Assembly (NCBI RefSeq): GCF_009707955.1
Contig: NZ_WMDQ01000004.1
Span: 372,001 to 436,000, forward strand
Length of the DNA stretch: 64,000 bases
Reading direction: 5' to 3'
Source: Flavobacterium sp. LC2016-13
GTDB taxonomy: Bacteria > Bacteroidota > Bacteroidia > Flavobacteriales > Flavobacteriaceae
Shown here: positions 8,937 to 18,704 of the stretch, one piece after another
Position numbering within the stretch: position 1 is the stretch's first letter
Layout of the letters: each line of letters begins with the position of its first letter
Translations under genes and position numbers: made by a program
Notes under the pieces: generated by a model
Told to the model about the DNA's origin: nothing
What the model saw: only the letters and a program-made list of their open reading frames with translations
Database searches by the model: none

Positions 8937-11900
8937 TTATTTCGTAATTGATGAATTCGTTTTAGACTCTTCCAGCTTAATCGCACTCAATTCTCTTTTG
9001 GCTTCTTCAACAACATCCGGATAATCTGTAAAATTGTTTATTACGTTATCTAAAATGTAAGTTGCCTGATAGCTGTCTTTTAATCCGTAGAAGTTTTTTG
9101 CCATTAAAACCAAACTCTTCGCTCCGTAATATTTATAACCTGAATAGTTTTTAGCTAATTTTTGAACGGCAACATTCGATGCGTCAAATTTGCCTTCTTT
9201 GGTTTTAAAATAAGCGTCGTAATACAATGCTTCTGCTGCTAATTCACCTTTTGATGTTGCTGATAATTTAGCGTAAGCTGCTTTTGCTTTATCCTCTTCA
9301 CCAGTTTGCATTGCTGCACGCGCTACAATAATTTGCGCATCTGCTTTAACGTTTGCATCTGCTTTAGGATTTTGCAATACTTTGTCAGCATAAATTACAG
9401 AGTTGCTATAATCTTTTTTATCATAGTAACATTTCATCAAATTGGCTTGTGCAAAGTTTTTGTTTTGAGGAAAATCAGCTTCGTTTTCTAAACGAACTAA
9501 AACCGGAACAGATTTATCGCAATCTTTTATTTTTAAGAATATTTGAGATAGTCTTGTTAACGATTGTTCTGTAAATTCATTTCTTGGCTGATCGATTACA
9601 TATTGATAATTCGATACCGATTTACTTTCTGAACCTTCTGCATAAAGCAATTGTGCCAAATAAAAGTTAGCTTCAAGTGCATGAATTCCTGATGGAAATT
9701 TGCTCACATAACTTGTAAAACCTGTAATCGCCGCTTTACTATTATTTTGACTGTATTGTTTAAATGCGCCTTCGTAAGTATCGTTATCCAAATCAACATC
9801 AGTAACGGCAACAAAATTTAAAGTACGAACCCAAGTTGCGTATTCGTCTACTTTTCCTGAATCTACATAAATTAATCTGGCTGTAGAAACTGCTTCTAAA
9901 GCTTCCGGCGTTTTTGGGAATTCAGCCGCTACTTTTTTGAATTTCACCAAAGCTTGTTCGTCACGATCTGAGTTGTAATAAATTAAACCTTGTCTTAAAA
10001 TAGATTTTGAAGTAAATGAACCGTTTTTATATTCTGAAATTAACTGATCGTAAGTTTTAATCGCCTGATCGTTCTTTTTATCTGTTACATAAGTATTGGC
10101 TAATTCGAATAAAACATCATCACGATATTCCGATTTTTTATACATCTGGAGGAAATTATTCAACTCGTCAATTTTCTTATCGTTTTTAGACATAAAACCA
10201 TAAGAAATCGCTTTTTGAAATTGCGCATAATCTGCATCAACACCTTTTGCTTCGATTGCTTTTGCGTACGCTTCCATCGCCGGACCGTATTTCGAACTTA
10301 CGAATCTTGAATCTCCTAAACGTAAATATGAGTCGTTTAAACGAACTTTATCATCTTTTACATTATCAATTTGCGTCTGAAATGAATTCGCCGCCTGATC
10401 GTATTCTTTTAGTTTAAAATACGTGTATCCAATATTATAATTGATGTTTTTATATTCGTCAGTTGTTTTCGCTCCGGCCAAACCTGCAAATTGTTTGTAG
10501 CTCAATAATGCTGATTGAAAATCATCTGTAACATATTCAGATTCTGCTTTCCAGAAAGTCGCACGAGCTGTATATTCCGGATTTTTTTGTTCTTTAACAG
10601 CGCCATTAAACATTTTTAACGCTTCTGAATAATTCGATTCTGTATATAATTCTAAACCTCTGTAGAAAAGTACTTTTTGATAGGCTAATTTATTTTCAGG
10701 ACTTTTATTTTTCTCTAATAAAACCAACGCTTCTTTGTAATTTTTAGAAGAAATATAAGAATCTACCAATAGTTTTTCAACTTCTGCCCGACTTGAATTG
10801 TTTGGGTATCTTTTTAAGAAATCAAGTAAAATTCCGGGAACGGTTTGATATGCATTTCCTATTTCGTAACTCAGTTTCGCATAATTCAAAGCTGCATCTT
10901 CCTGAATTTGAGCATTAAAATCCATTTCCGAAGCATTTTTAAATGCATTCAAAGCTTCTTGTTTTTTTCCTGTATTTAAATAACTTAAACCTAAATGGTA
11001 ATACGCATTTTGTGCTACGAAATCTTTTCCTTCAATAATTTTATTAAATTGAGAAATCGCTTTTTCATATTCTTTTTGTTCATAATAAGCATATCCTAAC
11101 TGGTAAAAATCGGTATTATTCCATTTTCCTTTTTTACCTGCATATTGCTCTAAAAACGGAATCGCTTTGCCATATTGTTTTAAGTTGAAATAACTTTCCC
11201 CGATAATTTTATTTAGTTCTGATTTTTCAATTTCATTTGATTTAGCCATTGCAGCTTGTCCCAAATCAATTGCTTTTTGAAAATTCCCTAATTTAAAATT
11301 CATATCAGCCTGATAATAGGAAAGCTTTTCTTTGTATTTTTCTTCACCTGAAACTTCATCAAAATACTTAGTTGCTTCTTTATAATCATCGCCTTCATAA
11401 GCCATAAATCCTAAATAATATTTGGCCTGAGAACCAAATTCAGGAGAATTCACCACTTTATTAAAATAGGTTGTTGCTTCTTTTTTCTTTTTTGCATTGA
11501 AATAACTGTATCCTTTTTGGAAATTGAATTTATCCAAATCAGATTTGCTCATATAACTTTCATCAACTCTGTCAAACCATTGCAATGCTTTTGGGTAATT
11601 ACCTTGTTCGAAGAAAAAATGGGCAACTTCTATATAGGCCTGATTTTGTTTAGTACTTGTGGGATAATCGCTTACGAATTTTTCCATCAACTCATCAGCA
11701 TTTGCCTGATTAGTTCTAATGGCGCAATTGGCGATATAATACGCACAATCTGACTTAACCTCTTCGGTCGTTGCGTTGTTTTTTACATACTCAAAAATAT
11801 GTTGTGCCGAAGCATATTGTTTATCATTATATAAAGCCAGTGCTTTGTCAAAATCTTTTAAATCGTAAGTATATATAGCTGATTTTTGTGCCGAAACTAT

Positions 11901-11951
11901 GGTCGAAATAAAGAAAATTGGTAATAAAAAGAACCAGGAAAGTTTACGCAT
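8937..11951 (-). CDS. Large secreted tetratricopeptide-repeat protein
   Basis: This 1004-residue protein starts with a signal peptide (MRKLSWFFLLPIFFISTIVSAQ). The rest is almost wholly TPR and TPR-like helical pairs, with many A/Y/F-rich repeats such as YYQLGYAYYEQKEYEKAISQ from about residue 25 to 990. It would act as a periplasmic or outer-membrane-associated scaffold. It is the first gene of a minus-strand set that ends in an outer-membrane barrel, so a TPR/barrel assembly or transport partnership is likely but not proven. A TACATTTG -7 box lies 20 bases upstream. I do not recognise it as a named gliding or secretion component. Confidence 0.8.
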   Translation of the reverse strand: MRKLSWFFLLPIFFISTIVSAQKSAIYTYDLKDFDKALALYNDKQYASAQHIFEYVKNNATTEEVKSDCAYYIANCAIRTNQANADELMEKFVSDYPTSTKQNQAYIEVAHFFFEQGNYPKALQWFDRVDESYMSKSDLDKFNFQKGYSYFNAKKKKEATTYFNKVVNSPEFGSQAKYYLGFMAYEGDDYKEATKYFDEVSGEEKYKEKLSYYQADMNFKLGNFQKAIDLGQAAMAKSNEIEKSELNKIIGESYFNLKQYGKAIPFLEQYAGKKGKWNNTDFYQLGYAYYEQKEYEKAISQFNKIIEGKDFVAQNAYYHLGLSYLNTGKKQEALNAFKNASEMDFNAQIQEDAALNYAKLSYEIGNAYQTVPGILLDFLKRYPNNSSRAEVEKLLVDSYISSKNYKEALVLLEKNKSPENKLAYQKVLFYRGLELYTESNYSEALKMFNGAVKEQKNPEYTARATFWKAESEYVTDDFQSALLSYKQFAGLAGAKTTDEYKNINYNIGYTYFKLKEYDQAANSFQTQIDNVKDDKVRLNDSYLRLGDSRFVSSKYGPAMEAYAKAIEAKGVDADYAQFQKAISYGFMSKNDKKIDELNNFLQMYKKSEYRDDVLFELANTYVTDKKNDQAIKTYDQLISEYKNGSFTSKSILRQGLIYYNSDRDEQALVKFKKVAAEFPKTPEALEAVSTARLIYVDSGKVDEYATWVRTLNFVAVTDVDLDNDTYEGAFKQYSQNNSKAAITGFTSYVSKFPSGIHALEANFYLAQLLYAEGSESKSVSNYQYVIDQPRNEFTEQSLTRLSQIFLKIKDCDKSVPVLVRLENEADFPQNKNFAQANLMKCYYDKKDYSNSVIYADKVLQNPKADANVKADAQIIVARAAMQTGEEDKAKAAYAKLSATSKGELAAEALYYDAYFKTKEGKFDASNVAVQKLAKNYSGYKYYGAKSLVLMAKNFYGLKDSYQATYILDNVINNFTDYPDVVEEAKRELSAIKLEESKTNSSITK

Positions 11952-12295
11952 TTTAATTTTATTTAGTATTCAAATGTATCATTTTATACCGTTTATAACG
12001 AAACGTTTCAGGCATTTATTATGAACAAATTTTTTAATAGTTGTTATTTCTCGCATCTTCAGCTTCAAAATATTGGTTCTCAAACTTTCTAAAACACTTT
12101 ATTCGCAAAATGTAGTTTAACAATACAAGTCATATATTTTTTTTAGTTGGGGAATATTTACTCAGCTCAACTAAAATCACTTAAGTCGTTTAAAATTTCA
12201 TTTCTGCATTTTATAAATTTTCTTCAGAAATGATTCAATTTTATTTTGAATCCAACCGTTATCTTATTACTTTTACCATTAAAATCACTTTTATT
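11952..12295. other. Divergent intergenic region between TPR gene and ftsE
   Basis: 344 AT-rich bases between divergently transcribed genes. The left end holds the TPR-gene promoter box. The right end gives the ftsE leader. I see no conserved reading frame, and no hairpin strong enough to call. Confidence 0.5.
11971..11978 (-). promoter_or_regulatory. -7 box of the TPR-protein promoter
   Basis: Minus-strand TACATTTG fits TAnnTTTG exactly and lies 20 bases before the ATG at 11951, giving a very short leader. Confidence 0.5.
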
Positions 12296-12979
12296 ATGTC
12301 ACAAACCGTACTATCTCTTAAGGAAGTCACTATATATCAAGAAGGAAGAAAAATTTTATCTCATATCAATTTAGATGTTCAGCATGGTGAATTCATTTAT
12401 ATAATTGGAAAAACAGGTTCCGGGAAAAGTAGTTTCATGAAAACTTTGTACGGAGACTTACCTTTAACAGAAGGTGAAGGCCATATTGTAGAATTTGATT
12501 TAGCCAATTTAAAAGAAAGTGATATTCCGTACTTAAGACGTAAAATCGGAATCGTATTTCAGGATTTCAAATTGCTTCCGGACCGTTCTGTAAAAGATAA
12601 TATGCTTTTTGTTTTAAAAGCTACAGGATGGGTTGACAAAGAAGGAATGGAACGCAAAATTGATGAAGTTCTTGATAAAGTTGGTATGAAAGATTATATC
12701 AATAAAATGCCGCACCAACTTTCTGGTGGAGAACAACAACGTGTTGCTATTGCAAGGGCTTTATTAAATGATCCTGAATTTATTCTTGCCGATGAACCAA
12801 CCGGAAACCTTGACCCGCAAACGAGTTCTGAGGTTCTGGAAGTATTGAAAAAAATCAATGCAAATGGAAAAACGGTTATTATGGCGACTCACGATTATGC
12901 TTTATTGATGAAATTTCCATCTAAAACATTAAAGTGCGAAGATGAAAGAATCTTTGAGGTGGTGCAACGCAGCGTGTAA
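12296..12979 (+). CDS. ftsE: FtsE-type ABC transporter ATPase
   Basis: This 227-residue ATPase would pair with the membrane protein FtsX to control septal peptidoglycan hydrolysis during division. It has Walker [10 protein letters not shown] (38-46), Q-loop FQDFKLLP, signature [15 protein letters not shown] from 142, Walker B ILADEPTG (163-170) and switch His199. I place the start at the ATG at 12296 ([10 protein letters not shown]) rather than further upstream because it fits the family length. No ftsX is in the window. The stop overlaps the next start by one base (TAATG), coupling it to a glycosyltransferase. Other LolD/MacB-type ATPases are alternatives, but the [11 protein letters not shown] segment is FtsE-like. 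Confidence 0.85.
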   Translation: MSQTVLSLKEVTIYQEGRKILSHINLDVQHGEFIYIIGKTGSGKSSFMKTLYGDLPLTEGEGHIVEFDLANLKESDIPYLRRKIGIVFQDFKLLPDRSVKDNMLFVLKATGWVDKEGMERKIDEVLDKVGMKDYINKMPHQLSGGEQQRVAIARALLNDPEFILADEPTGNLDPQTSSEVLEVLKKINANGKTVIMATHDYALLMKFPSKTLKCEDERIFEVVQRSV

Positions 12980-13836
12980 TGCTTTCTATTTTAATTCCTG
13001 TTTATAATTATAATGTTTTACCGCTTGTAAATGAGTTAGTAAAACAGTGTAATTCTGTTGGAATTGATTTTGAAATTCTATGTCAGGACGACGCTTCAAA
13101 CTCTCAGGAGAATATTTTAAACCAAGAAATTAATCTTCTTCCAAATTGTTCTTTTTTTGTAAATGAAAGCAATTTGGGAAGAGGGAAAAATATTAATTCG
13201 TTAGCTCAAAAAGCAAAACACGATTGGTTATTAATTTTAGATTGCGATACATTTCCTTCCCAAAATGATTTTATACAAAAGTATATTGATATAATTTCAA
13301 ATTTGAAAGATAATATCATTTTTGGAAAAATTATTTATGAAGATGTAAAGCCCGAAAATGAGAAGCTTTTACGCTGGATTTATGGCAATAAAAGAGAAAC
13401 GGTTTCAATTTTGACTTCTAATTTATTAATTAAAAAAGATATTTTTCTACAATACCCTTTTGATGATTCTATAACAAAATACGGTTATGAAGATTTGCTT
13501 TTTTTCTCTGTTTTAAGAAAAAATCATTTTAAAATTTCCACAATTGAAAACCCAACTTTTCATATAAATTTAGAAACTTCTATTGTTTTTTTAAACAAAA
13601 CCAAAACTGCTTTAGAAAATCTTGTTTCATTATATCGTTCCAATAAAATTTCTAAAGAAGATAGCAAAATCATTAAAGTTTTTGAATTTTTGAAAAAACT
13701 AAGATTAGTCGAATTCTCAGTTTCTGTTTTCAAAAAAAATAAAACAGAAATCGAGAAAAATTTGCTGTCTCAAAATCCTTCTTTGTTTTTATTCGACCTT
13801 TATAAATTGGGCTATTTTTGTAGTATAAAAAAATAA
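12979..13836 (+). CDS. GT2-family glycosyltransferase
   Basis: This 285-residue protein has a GT-A fold: [12 protein letters not shown] at the N-terminus, CQDDASNSQE as the nucleotide-binding acidic pair, and LDCDTFPS as the DxD metal motif. TKYGYEDLLFF near residue 165 matches the acceptor-side ED motif of family 2. It has no membrane segment and would act at the inner face of the cytoplasmic membrane on a lipid-linked glycan. It is translationally coupled to ftsE and is followed 6 bases later by another GT2 gene. Donor and acceptor are unknown. Confidence 0.88.
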   Translation: MLSILIPVYNYNVLPLVNELVKQCNSVGIDFEILCQDDASNSQENILNQEINLLPNCSFFVNESNLGRGKNINSLAQKAKHDWLLILDCDTFPSQNDFIQKYIDIISNLKDNIIFGKIIYEDVKPENEKLLRWIYGNKRETVSILTSNLLIKKDIFLQYPFDDSITKYGYEDLLFFSVLRKNHFKISTIENPTFHINLETSIVFLNKTKTALENLVSLYRSNKISKEDSKIIKVFEFLKKLRLVEFSVSVFKKNKTEIEKNLLSQNPSLFLFDLYKLGYFCSIKK

Positions 13837-13842
13837 TCAGTT

Positions 13843-14778
13843 ATGGCATTTTTCTCTATTGTTATTCCATTATACAACAAAGCTGATTATATTGAAGACA
13901 CTTTAAAAAGTATCTTAAATCAAACTTTTACAGATTATGAAATTATTGTAATCAACGATGGATCTACAGACGATAGCGCGACAAAAGTGCTACAGTTTAA
14001 TGACAATCGTATACAGCTTTACAATCAAAAAAATCAAGGCGCATCTATAGCAAGAAATCTTGGAATTGAAAAAGCACAATATGATTATATTGCTTTTTTG
14101 GACGCAGATGATTTGTGGATGCCTAATCATTTAGAAACATTGAATGCTTTAATTCAAAATTTTCCAAATGTTGGAATTTTCGCCTCGCGTTATGAATTAG
14201 TATTTAAGAATGGAAAAAATTACATTCCGAGATTTAACGGAATTTCTGCAGATTTTGAAGGTATTATTACAGATTATTTTGAAACCAGTTTAAATAATCC
14301 TGTAGCTACATCATCTTCAATTGCAATTCCTAAAGATGTATTTAAACAAGTAGGTTATTTTAAACCTACTATATCAAGCGGACAAGATGTTGATATGTGG
14401 ATTCGAATTGCATTAAAATATCCTGTTGCAATAAGCAATAAAGTTACAGCTTCTTACTTGCATTACATTGAAAACAGTCTTTCGAAAACGCCGATATTAG
14501 ATAAAAATTTAAAAGATTTTAATGACTATAAACAACAAGAAGAAAGTAATCCAAGCCTAAAAAAATATCTTGACATTTATAGAATAGAATATGCGTTGCA
14601 ATATAAAATTGCAGGAGAGAATAAAAAGTCGAAAGAATTATTCAAAAACATTTTGAAAGAAAATATTCCTTTCAAAACTAAAATCATCTATTTATTACCT
14701 AGATATATACTAATCTTTTTGTTGAAACTAAAAAAACTTTTGAGAAAAAATGGTTTTAACTTTTCTATTTATCAATAG
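13843..14778 (+). CDS. GT2-family glycosyltransferase
   Basis: This 311-residue protein begins FSIVIPLYNKADYIEDTLKS, with INDGSTDDSA and FLDADDLW as the donor and metal-binding motifs of GT2. SGQDVDMWIRIAL is the acceptor-region motif. It is a typical O-antigen or capsule-type transferase. Its 3' end overlaps the convergent FdtA-like gene by 14 bases. It probably shares a transcript with ftsE and the preceding transferase. Confidence 0.9.
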   Translation: MAFFSIVIPLYNKADYIEDTLKSILNQTFTDYEIIVINDGSTDDSATKVLQFNDNRIQLYNQKNQGASIARNLGIEKAQYDYIAFLDADDLWMPNHLETLNALIQNFPNVGIFASRYELVFKNGKNYIPRFNGISADFEGIITDYFETSLNNPVATSSSIAIPKDVFKQVGYFKPTISSGQDVDMWIRIALKYPVAISNKVTASYLHYIENSLSKTPILDKNLKDFNDYKQQEESNPSLKKYLDIYRIEYALQYKIAGENKKSKELFKNILKENIPFKTKIIYLLPRYILIFLLKLKKLLRKNGFNFSIYQ

Positions 14779-15178
14779 AGTATTTAATAAACTCATCAAA
14801 ATCTCTAATATAATCATCTTCAATATAAACTTCTGAAGCAACTACCAAACAAATTGAGCCCGAAGAAAAATTTCTAAGCTCTCTCCAAATCCCTGAATTG
14901 ATTAATAATCCTTCAAAAGGTTTGTTTAAAGTTATAATTTGTTCTTCTGTTCCATCATTTAAAACAACATCGAAACTGCCGCTTAAAGCAACCAAAAACT
15001 GCTGAAGATCTTTGTGCGCATGTCCGCCACGTTCTGACCCTGTTGGTACATCATATAAATAATAAACTCTTTTTATATCGAAAGGAACCGTGTCATTTTC
15101 TATCACAGAAAGATTTCCTCTTCGTTCCTCAATTTTTGGGATATTTATAATTTGCACTCCGTTATCTTTTATTTTCAT
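14765..15178 (-). CDS. dTDP-6-deoxy-hexose 3,4-ketoisomerase (FdtA/WxcM-like cupin)
   Basis: This 137-residue single-domain cupin matches FdtA/WxcM: it would isomerise dTDP-4-keto-6-deoxyglucose to the 3-keto sugar that an aminotransferase converts to a 3-amino sugar. The family motif GGHAHKDLQQFL places His53 and His55 at the active site, preceded by ERRGNLSVIE. A matching aminotransferase lies at 22497-23597. The start overlaps the stop of the upstream glycosyltransferase by 4 bases (ATGA), so the two are translationally coupled. RmlA and RmlB, needed for the precursor, are not in the window. Confidence 0.85.
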   Translation of the reverse strand: MKIKDNGVQIINIPKIEERRGNLSVIENDTVPFDIKRVYYLYDVPTGSERGGHAHKDLQQFLVALSGSFDVVLNDGTEEQIITLNKPFEGLLINSGIWRELRNFSSGSICLVVASEVYIEDDYIRDFDEFIKYSIDK

Positions 15179-16011
15179 AATTGCGTTCTTTCAAATTCTT
15201 TGTGTCCCTGTTTTGCACTTTTAAAAAGATTTTTGATATCGCTAAAACTTATTTTATGCTGTTTTAAATCAAAAAATAATTTAATCAATATCCAATAAAC
15301 ATATTTCTTTTTAAAAACCCTCGAAAATAAGGCTCCATGAATATAATATCTTTCTGCTATATTTTTTTTATTTGAGGAAGTTTGATTCTCATGTTTTGCA
15401 ATTATCTCAGATTCAAATGCAAGTTGTCTCTTTTTTTCTTTCAAATCGAATAAAAAAACAGCTTCCTCTCCTATTTCGAAAATTCCTCCTAAACCAAATT
15501 TTTCATCAAATTGAATCTTCTCTGCATGAATAATCGATTTATTTAATGTTATTTCTATTGAACTTGTGTTAAGGATGTCAAAAATATTCAGGCTGCTTTT
15601 AGGATTTAGAGGATATTTTTTAATCAAATTTCCTTCTGAATTTACAACTGAAAAATTTATTACGGCCGCTTCTGGAAATTTGTGGTAGGCATGGATTATT
15701 TTGGTTATAAATCCTTCCTGATAAACAATATCATCATCAGCAATTACAAGAATTTTTCCGATCGCATTTTCAAGAGCTAAATTTCTGCTTTTAGATAAAC
15801 CTTTTCCAAATGAATTTATAACTCTGACATTCGAAAAATCCGAAGTTAAAATTTTATCATTTAGCGTTTGGTTTACAATTAAGATTGAAAAATTAGAAAA
15901 ATGCGAAAACGGAAACATTGGAACTAAAAAATCTAATGAATCCCGATTCATTGTTGAAATTAAAATTTCAACATCAGTTTCTTTAAAAAAGTTCTCTAAT
16001 TTATCTTTCAT
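15175..16011 (-). CDS. GT2-like glycosyltransferase
   Basis: This 278-residue protein has a GT-A-like N-terminus (VEILISTMNRDSLDFL), the metal motif IADDDIVYQEGF and a conserved acidic GEEAVF segment. I place the start at the ATG at 16011. An in-frame ATG at 16053 would add 14 hydrophobic residues, but a TATATTTG promoter box lies between the two, so transcripts would not include the upstream ATG. It is divergent from the glycosyltransferase at 16179 and coupled to the FdtA-like gene. Substrate unknown. Confidence 0.8.
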   Translation of the reverse strand: MKDKLENFFKETDVEILISTMNRDSLDFLVPMFPFSHFSNFSILIVNQTLNDKILTSDFSNVRVINSFGKGLSKSRNLALENAIGKILVIADDDIVYQEGFITKIIHAYHKFPEAAVINFSVVNSEGNLIKKYPLNPKSSLNIFDILNTSSIEITLNKSIIHAEKIQFDEKFGLGGIFEIGEEAVFLFDLKEKKRQLAFESEIIAKHENQTSSNKKNIAERYYIHGALFSRVFKKKYVYWILIKLFFDLKQHKISFSDIKNLFKSAKQGHKEFERTQL

Positions 16012-16019
16012 ATTAGAAA

Positions 16020-16027
16020 CAAATATA
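16020..16027 (-). promoter_or_regulatory. -7 box that decides the start of the gene at 16011
   Basis: Minus-strand TATATTTG is a perfect TAnnTTTG match 8 bases upstream of the ATG at 16011. It falls inside the longer possible reading frame, which argues for the shorter protein and a near-leaderless mRNA. Confidence 0.6.
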
Positions 16028-16134
16028 AAAATACTAAACAGAAAAGAATGCATTTAAAAATTTGCCTTTTAAATTTCATGAAAACTTAATATGGCATTAA
16101 ATAAAATCTTGCTTTAAACCGATATAATATTTGC

Positions 16135-16142
16135 TATTTTTG
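16135..16142 (+). promoter_or_regulatory. -7 box of the glycosyltransferase at 16179
   Basis: TATTTTTG fits TAnnTTTG, with a TTG at 16109-16111 at a plausible -33 spacing (23 bases). It overlaps the start of the longest possible frame (16131), supporting the internal ATG at 16179. Confidence 0.55.
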
Positions 16143-16178
16143 GTTGTTTTTAAAGCACAACTTTTTCGATTATTTTTT

Positions 16179-17066
16179 ATGCAAAAATCACCATTAGTCA
16201 GTATTATTTGTTTGTGTTACAATCATGAAAAGTTTGTTATTGAAGCACTGAATTCAGTAATAAACCAAAGTTATAAAAATATTGAACTTATTATTGCCGA
16301 TGATTTTAGCAACGATGCTTCTGAAAAAGTTATTGAAAACTGGATTGAAAATTACCCCAATATTATATTTATTGCAAACGAAAGTAATTTAGGAAACACC
16401 AAAACTTTTAATACTGCTTTGCAATTCGCAAAAGGAGATTATATAATTGATCTGGCTGCTGATGATATTTTATTACCAGATTGTGTTGAAAAACAGATAA
16501 ATACTTTTTTAAAATCTGAACAAAAAAAATTAGGAATCGTTTATGGAAATGCAGAAATAATTTCAGAAAACAACACACATATTAGGTATTATTATAAGGC
16601 CGATACTGATAAAAAAGCATTAATAAAACCGGCATCGGGAGATATTTATCTGGCAATGCTAAATCAAAGCAGTATGATTTGTTCTGTTTCTTCGATGGTA
16701 AAAAAAGATGTTCTGGAACAATTAAATGGCTACGACGAAAATCTGGCTTATGAAGACTTAGATCTTTGGATTAGAACATCCAGAAATTATAATTTTGAGT
16801 TTATTGATGCTGTTTTAGTTCAAAAAAGAGAATTGGAAAACTCGTTAGGAAATCAGTTTTATAAAAAATTCAATTCGCGAACCAGAAAAATAAACCATTC
16901 CAGTTATCTTGTTATTAAAAAAGCAATTGCACTAAATAAAACTAAAAATGAAAATAAAGCACTCTTAAAACGATTGCATTATGAAATGACAAAAGCTTAT
17001 AAAACCTTTGACCTTTTGTTGTTACTAAAATATATCCCATTAGAAATTAAATTACGATTGTTTTAA
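16179..17066 (+). CDS. GT2-family glycosyltransferase
   Basis: This 295-residue protein starts MQKSPLVSIICLCYNHEKF, with IADDFSND and DLAADDILLPD as GT2 donor motifs and AYEDLDLWIRTS as the acceptor-side motif. I use the ATG at 16179 rather than the frame opening at 16131 because a promoter box sits between them. It is 15 bases upstream of the polytopic membrane protein at 17082 and likely in one operon with it, the UbiA-like gene and the HAD gene. Confidence 0.88.
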   Translation: MQKSPLVSIICLCYNHEKFVIEALNSVINQSYKNIELIIADDFSNDASEKVIENWIENYPNIIFIANESNLGNTKTFNTALQFAKGDYIIDLAADDILLPDCVEKQINTFLKSEQKKLGIVYGNAEIISENNTHIRYYYKADTDKKALIKPASGDIYLAMLNQSSMICSVSSMVKKDVLEQLNGYDENLAYEDLDLWIRTSRNYNFEFIDAVLVQKRELENSLGNQFYKKFNSRTRKINHSSYLVIKKAIALNKTKNENKALLKRLHYEMTKAYKTFDLLLLLKYIPLEIKLRLF

Positions 17067-17081
17067 AACAAGCATTTCAAC

Positions 17082-18704
17082 ATGAAGTTACTTTCTTACC
17101 GAAATTTATTTTTTATAATACTTGCTTTTTATTGCTTGATTTTAAGTCAGTTTGGACTTGAAAACTGGGACACTGGTTATATTCCAAGTTTTTCCTGGAG
17201 AATTATAAATGGTCAGGATGTTTATCAGGATTTCATTTATAAAGGTCCGCCTGTCACCCTTTATTTTCATGCTTTCTTTATGAAAATACTTCCTCAGGAA
17301 GGTCAATTTTTCTTTATCAGGATTATTTCTTATTCATTATTTTCTCTGCAGGTTTATTTTACCATTTCAGGTTTTGACGCTATTTACAATTTAAAGAAAA
17401 TAGGGCTTGATAAATGGGCTTTAATAATAATTTGTTTCATCGTATCAATTCATAATTTTGGACCTTTCCCGTGGCCTACTACAGATGGCTTATTATTTGC
17501 TTCAATTGCTTTTTGGTTAATGTCAAAAAACACAGGAAACATCAATATAAGGCTATTTTTTATTGCTCTCTTTTCTTTATTATCTGCACTCACGAAACAA
17601 TCTTTTTATTTAGTTCCAATACTATTTACAGTTTGGGTTTTCATCAATTATAACTTAAAAAAAGCCGCACTTTTTACATTCATTTTAGCTCTTTTCTTTG
17701 CTGCTTTTATATATTGGATCACAAGCATAACTACAATAAATAATTTTCTGGAACAGATAACGAATCAAACCAAATTTTCTGATTTAATTAAAACTGGTTT
17801 CATTTATTACATCAAATGTTTTAGAAATAAATGGATATTACTGGCTGTTTTTCTATTCCCGTTATTAAATAATTTTACCGTTACAAGAAAATTACAACTT
17901 CTTAAGATTAGTTATTATCTAAAATGGCTGACATTTTCATTTTTTATAGCAAGTCTTTTGTTTCACTTTTTTGACGATCAGCGATATGCATCTGTAATAT
18001 TTTTTAATTGTTGTATAGTTGCTTTGTTTTTCCACTATTTTGATAAAAAAGAAACATTAGTTTTTTTTGCTCCAATAATAGTTTCTTTGGTCATTGCGTG
18101 GTCAACTTCTATAAGTCTTGGATATCATTTTACGATTCTTTTTTCGACGGGAATGATCATGAGTTTTGTCGTTTTATATTATAAAGACTTGAGGACAATT
18201 CTAAATTCAAAATATTATTTTTTGTTGATTGCAATATCAGTTTGTCTGGTTTCTTTTACTTCTAATAAAAAACCTTATAGAGACAGTTCTATATCTGAAT
18301 TAACGTATCGCTTAGATTCGATTTCACCTAAATTAAAATATATTAAAACCGATAAGGATACATACGAGCAAAATTTAGAATTAAAACAATTGATTCAAAA
18401 ATATGGGTCCAATTTTATTGTTGCGCCAAATACTCCAATGGCCCATTATATATTTAATACACAAAGTAAATTACCCGCAGATTGGATAATATCTACCGAG
18501 GTTTTAAACAAAGAAGATGCATTTATAAAACTTGCATCAGATAAGAAAAATTATATTTTTGTAGAGCGCGCTTATATTGATGGCGAAAATTTAATGGGAG
18601 AAGTTTTTACTTATAGTAAAGTGACTCTTTTTATCGTTAATAATTTTAACCGCATTGATCAAACCAAACACTTTGTTATTTATAATTCATTAAAAAATAA
18701 ATGA
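17082..18704 (+). CDS. Polytopic membrane protein, GT-C-like (ArnT/PMT-type) glycosyltransferase candidate
   Basis: This 540-residue protein has about 10-12 hydrophobic segments in residues 5-400 and a soluble C-terminal domain of about 130 residues. The first loop carries LENWDTGYIPSFSWRIINGQ and DVYQDFIYKGPPVTLYFH. Acidic residues after the first membrane segment, followed by a polytopic core and a soluble tail, fit GT-C enzymes that use polyprenyl-phosphate sugars. The gene overlaps the UbiA-like gene by 4 bases (ATGA). I infer it uses the lipid-linked donor made by the two following genes. An O-antigen polymerase role is the main alternative. Confidence 0.6.
   Translation: MKLLSYRNLFFIILAFYCLILSQFGLENWDTGYIPSFSWRIINGQDVYQDFIYKGPPVTLYFHAFFMKILPQEGQFFFIRIISYSLFSLQVYFTISGFDAIYNLKKIGLDKWALIIICFIVSIHNFGPFPWPTTDGLLFASIAFWLMSKNTGNINIRLFFIALFSLLSALTKQSFYLVPILFTVWVFINYNLKKAALFTFILALFFAAFIYWITSITTINNFLEQITNQTKFSDLIKTGFIYYIKCFRNKWILLAVFLFPLLNNFTVTRKLQLLKISYYLKWLTFSFFIASLLFHFFDDQRYASVIFFNCCIVALFFHYFDKKETLVFFAPIIVSLVIAWSTSISLGYHFTILFSTGMIMSFVVLYYKDLRTILNSKYYFLLIAISVCLVSFTSNKKPYRDSSISELTYRLDSISPKLKYIKTDKDTYEQNLELKQLIQKYGSNFIVAPNTPMAHYIFNTQSKLPADWIISTEVLNKEDAFIKLASDKKNYIFVERAYIDGENLMGEVFTYSKVTLFIVNNFNRIDQTKHFVIYNSLKNK

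Noticed and set aside
16012..16053. N-terminal hydrophobic extension (14 residues) on the minus-strand glycosyltransferase
   Set aside because: A perfect TATATTTG promoter box lies within the added region, so the mRNA would begin downstream of the upstream ATG.
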